Assembly (NCBI GenBank): GCA_963762425.1
Contig: CAVXKY010000020.1
Span: 80,797-144,796 of the forward strand
Length of the DNA stretch: 64,000 bases
Reading direction: 5' to 3'
Source of the DNA: REEB95 sp963762425
GTDB taxonomy: Bacteria; Pseudomonadota; Alphaproteobacteria; ATCC43930; CGMCC-115725
The notes under the pieces were generated by a model. The model had not been told where the DNA came from and did no database searches. It saw only the letters and a list, made by a program, of their open reading frames with translations. Every line of letters starts with the position of its first letter. Position 1 is the stretch's first letter. A program made the translations under genes and the position numbers. Shown here in pieces: positions 62,131 to 64,000 of this stretch.

Positions 62131-64000
62131 ATGCTCGCCATCGACAACCTCACCATCCGCATCGCCGGCCGCGAGATCCTGTCCGGCGCCAGCGCCAATC
62201 TGCCGGGCGGGCGGCGCATCGGCCTGGTCGGGCGCAACGGCGCGGGCAAATCGACGCTGTTCAAGGTGATCCAGGGCGAGTTGGCGCCCGACGGCGGCGA
62301 TGTTTCCTGGCCGCGCGGCTGGAAGATCGGCGCCGTGGCGCAGGAAGCGCCCGGCGGACCGAAGTCAGCCTGGTCGACACGGTGCTGGCCGCCGACACCG
62401 AACGCGCCCGACTTGCTGGCAGGCGGCCGAAAGCGAGACCGACGCCGCATCGCATGGGCGAGATCTATGACCGGCTGGAGGCGATCGACGCCTATTCGGC
62501 GCCGGCGCGCGCGGCCGCGATATCTGGCGGGCCTGGGCTTCTCGGCCGAGGAACAGCTGCGCCCTTGCGCGCGAATTCTCCGGCGGCTGGCGCATGCGCG
62601 TGGCGCTGGCGGCGATCCTGTTCTCGGCGCCCGATCTGCTGCTGCTCGACGAGCCCACCAACTATCTCGATCTCGAAGGGCGTGCTGTGGCTGGAGGAAT
62701 TCCTGCTAGCGCTATCGCGGCACCATCCTGATCGTCAGCCACGACCGCGATCTGCTTGAACACGGCGGCGGAATTCATCCTGCATCTCGAGCGCGGCAAG
62801 CTCACGCTCTACACCGGCGGTTACGACACCTTCGTGGAGACCCGCGCGGCCAGGCGCGCGCTCGATCTGGCCTTCGCCAAGAAGCAGGAGGCGGCGCGCG
62901 CGCACATGCAGGCCTTCGTCGACCGCTTCCGCGCCAAGGCCTCGAAGGCGCGCCAGGCGCAAAGCCGCATCAAGATGCTGGCGCAAGATGCCGATCGTGG
63001 AAGTGCCGCTGGACGAGCACGTCGACGCCCATCCGCATTCCCGAGCCGACGCCCGCGAGCCCGCCGCTGATCACCATGGATCGCGCCTCGGTGGGCTATG
63101 AGCCGGGCAAGCCGGTCCTGACCGCATCTGTCGCTGCGCTTCGATCCCGACGACCGCATCGCGCTTCTGGGCAAGAACGGCAACGGCAAATCGACCCTGG
63201 CCAAGCTTCTGGCGGGCAAGCTGCGAGCCGATGGGCGGCGAATGTCACGCCGCGCGCGCAAGCTGGTGCCGGGCTATTTCGCGCAGCATCAGCTCGAGGA
63301 ACTGGACGGCACGCTCGACGCCGATCGAAACCCTGGCGCGAGCTGCGCCCCAAGCTGACCGATGGAACAATTGCGCACGCAGCTGGGCGGCTTCGGTTTT
63401 TCCGCCGACAAGGCGCAGACCAAGGTCGCGCAATCTTTCGGGCGGCGAGCGCGCGCGGCTGATGCTGGCGCTGGCGACGCTCGACAAGCCCAATCTGCTC
63501 ATCCTCGACGAGCCGACCAACCATCTCGACATCGACGCGCGCGAACGAGCTGCTGAACGCGCTCAACGATTTCGACGGCGCGGTGGTGCTGGTCAGCCAT
63601 GACCGCCGGCTGATCGAAGCGACCGCCGACCGGCTGCTGCTGGTGGCGGACGGACGGGTCGAGCCGTTCGACGGCGATCTCGACGATTACCGCCGCTTCC
63701 TCCTGGCGGGCGAGGGCATGCCGGCAGCGGCGCGAATCCCCGAAGCCGAAAAGCGCGGAAATCGGCGGGATCGGACGAACACCGCCGTCTGAAGCAGCGC
63801 GCCGACAAGGCCGAACGCGACGTCGCCGGTCTCAGCGAGCAGATCAGGACCATCGACGAAGCCCTGGCCGCGCCCGGTTTTTTCCAGCGCGAACCGGCCC
63901 AGGCGGCCGATCTGGCCAAGCGGCGGGCGGAAGCCCAGGCCGCGCTCGAACGGGCCGAATCCGCCTGGCTCGCGGCCAGCAACGAATACGAAAGCGCCCT
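62131..64000 (+). pseudogene. ABC-F family ATPase (Uup/YheS-like), densely frameshifted, 3' end outside
   Basis: Two ABC modules are recognisable. The first has IGLVGRNGAGKSTLFKVIQGELAPDGGD and its signature/Walker B in LLLLDEPTNYLDLE; the second has IALLGKNGNGKSTLAKLLAGKL, LSGGERARLMLALATLDKPNLLILDEPTNHLDID and VLVSHDRRLIEATADRLLLVADG. ABC-F proteins act on the ribosome rather than in transport. From 62360 to 63800 about 18-20 mostly one-base insertions break the frame. Every block between breaks still encodes normal ABC-F sequence, so sequencing error near a low-quality end is the best explanation. The gene continues past the window edge. Confidence 0.85.

Noticed and set aside
62131..64000. 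ABC-F gene as a genuinely decaying gene
   Set aside because: Walker, signature and linker residues are all intact between breaks, which is not expected after decay.

Overview
The window is about 64 kb of GC-rich DNA from an alphaproteobacterial chromosome. The evidence is gene content and gene order: ech-rpsT-dnaA-dnaN-recF-gyrB in one run, a MucR-type zinc-finger regulator, an Irr-type Fur protein with an iron-control-element palindrome, ornithine-lipid genes (olsB, olsA), and the run miaB-phoH-ybeY-lnt-XRE-trmB-rimP-nusA-ylxR-infB-rbfA-truB-rpsO-pnp. I cannot assign a genus. I see no phage, transposase, CRISPR or plasmid signature. This is core chromosome with a small catabolic and transport island at the left end.

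Layout. 1-9.8 kb: end of a Liv-type ABC transporter, a divergent gentisate 1,2-dioxygenase, a small exported protein, and an operon of a thiamine-pyrophosphate enzyme with a TauB/SsuB-like ATPase, two substrate-binding proteins (one broken) and two permeases. 9.8-19.2 kb: gyrB, recF, dnaN, dnaA, rpsT, an enoyl-CoA hydratase, a small exported protein and mutM, all leftward. 19.2-26 kb, rightward: ubiE, coaBC, Rrf2 regulator, cysK, MoeB/ThiF protein, EamA permease, SH3-domain protein, a 51-residue membrane protein and a TauE/SafE permease. 26-33.3 kb, leftward: a rubrerythrin/Fe-S oxidoreductase/DUF3501 operon with an Irr-type operator, irr, a FIST protein with a histidine kinase, and a nitronate monooxygenase-like flavoprotein. 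33.3-44 kb: the RNA-processing and translation block from pnp to trmB, with an attenuator-like leader before rimP, then an XRE regulator. 44-53.8 kb: lnt, ybeY, phoH, miaB, olsA, olsB, fur/mur, mucR, rimI, tsaB, ddpX and nfu. 53.8-64 kb: stress protein, TIGR02186/TauE pair, GlcG-like protein, UbiH-type monooxygenase, DUF971, Trm112, Lon N-domain protein, thioredoxin-TPR, MetE-like protein, tRNA-Gly(GCC), DUF2630 and the start of an ABC-F ATPase.

Two things stand out beyond ordinary annotation. First, a short dispersed element (core GCGTAGCTCG, a few variable bases, AGAGCGAAGCC) occurs four times; two copies lie in frame inside signal-peptide codons and two lie at gene 3' ends. Two neighbouring genes (gentisate dioxygenase, ABC permease) also carry tandem, diverged duplications of their own 3' ends. 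Second, many genes are broken by single-base indels, including normally indispensable ones (infB, nusA). Indels are dense in two patches (about 5.07-5.77 kb and 62.36-63.8 kb). Preserved protein sequence on both sides of each break points to sequence error rather than gene decay, so most broken genes should be read as intact in the organism.
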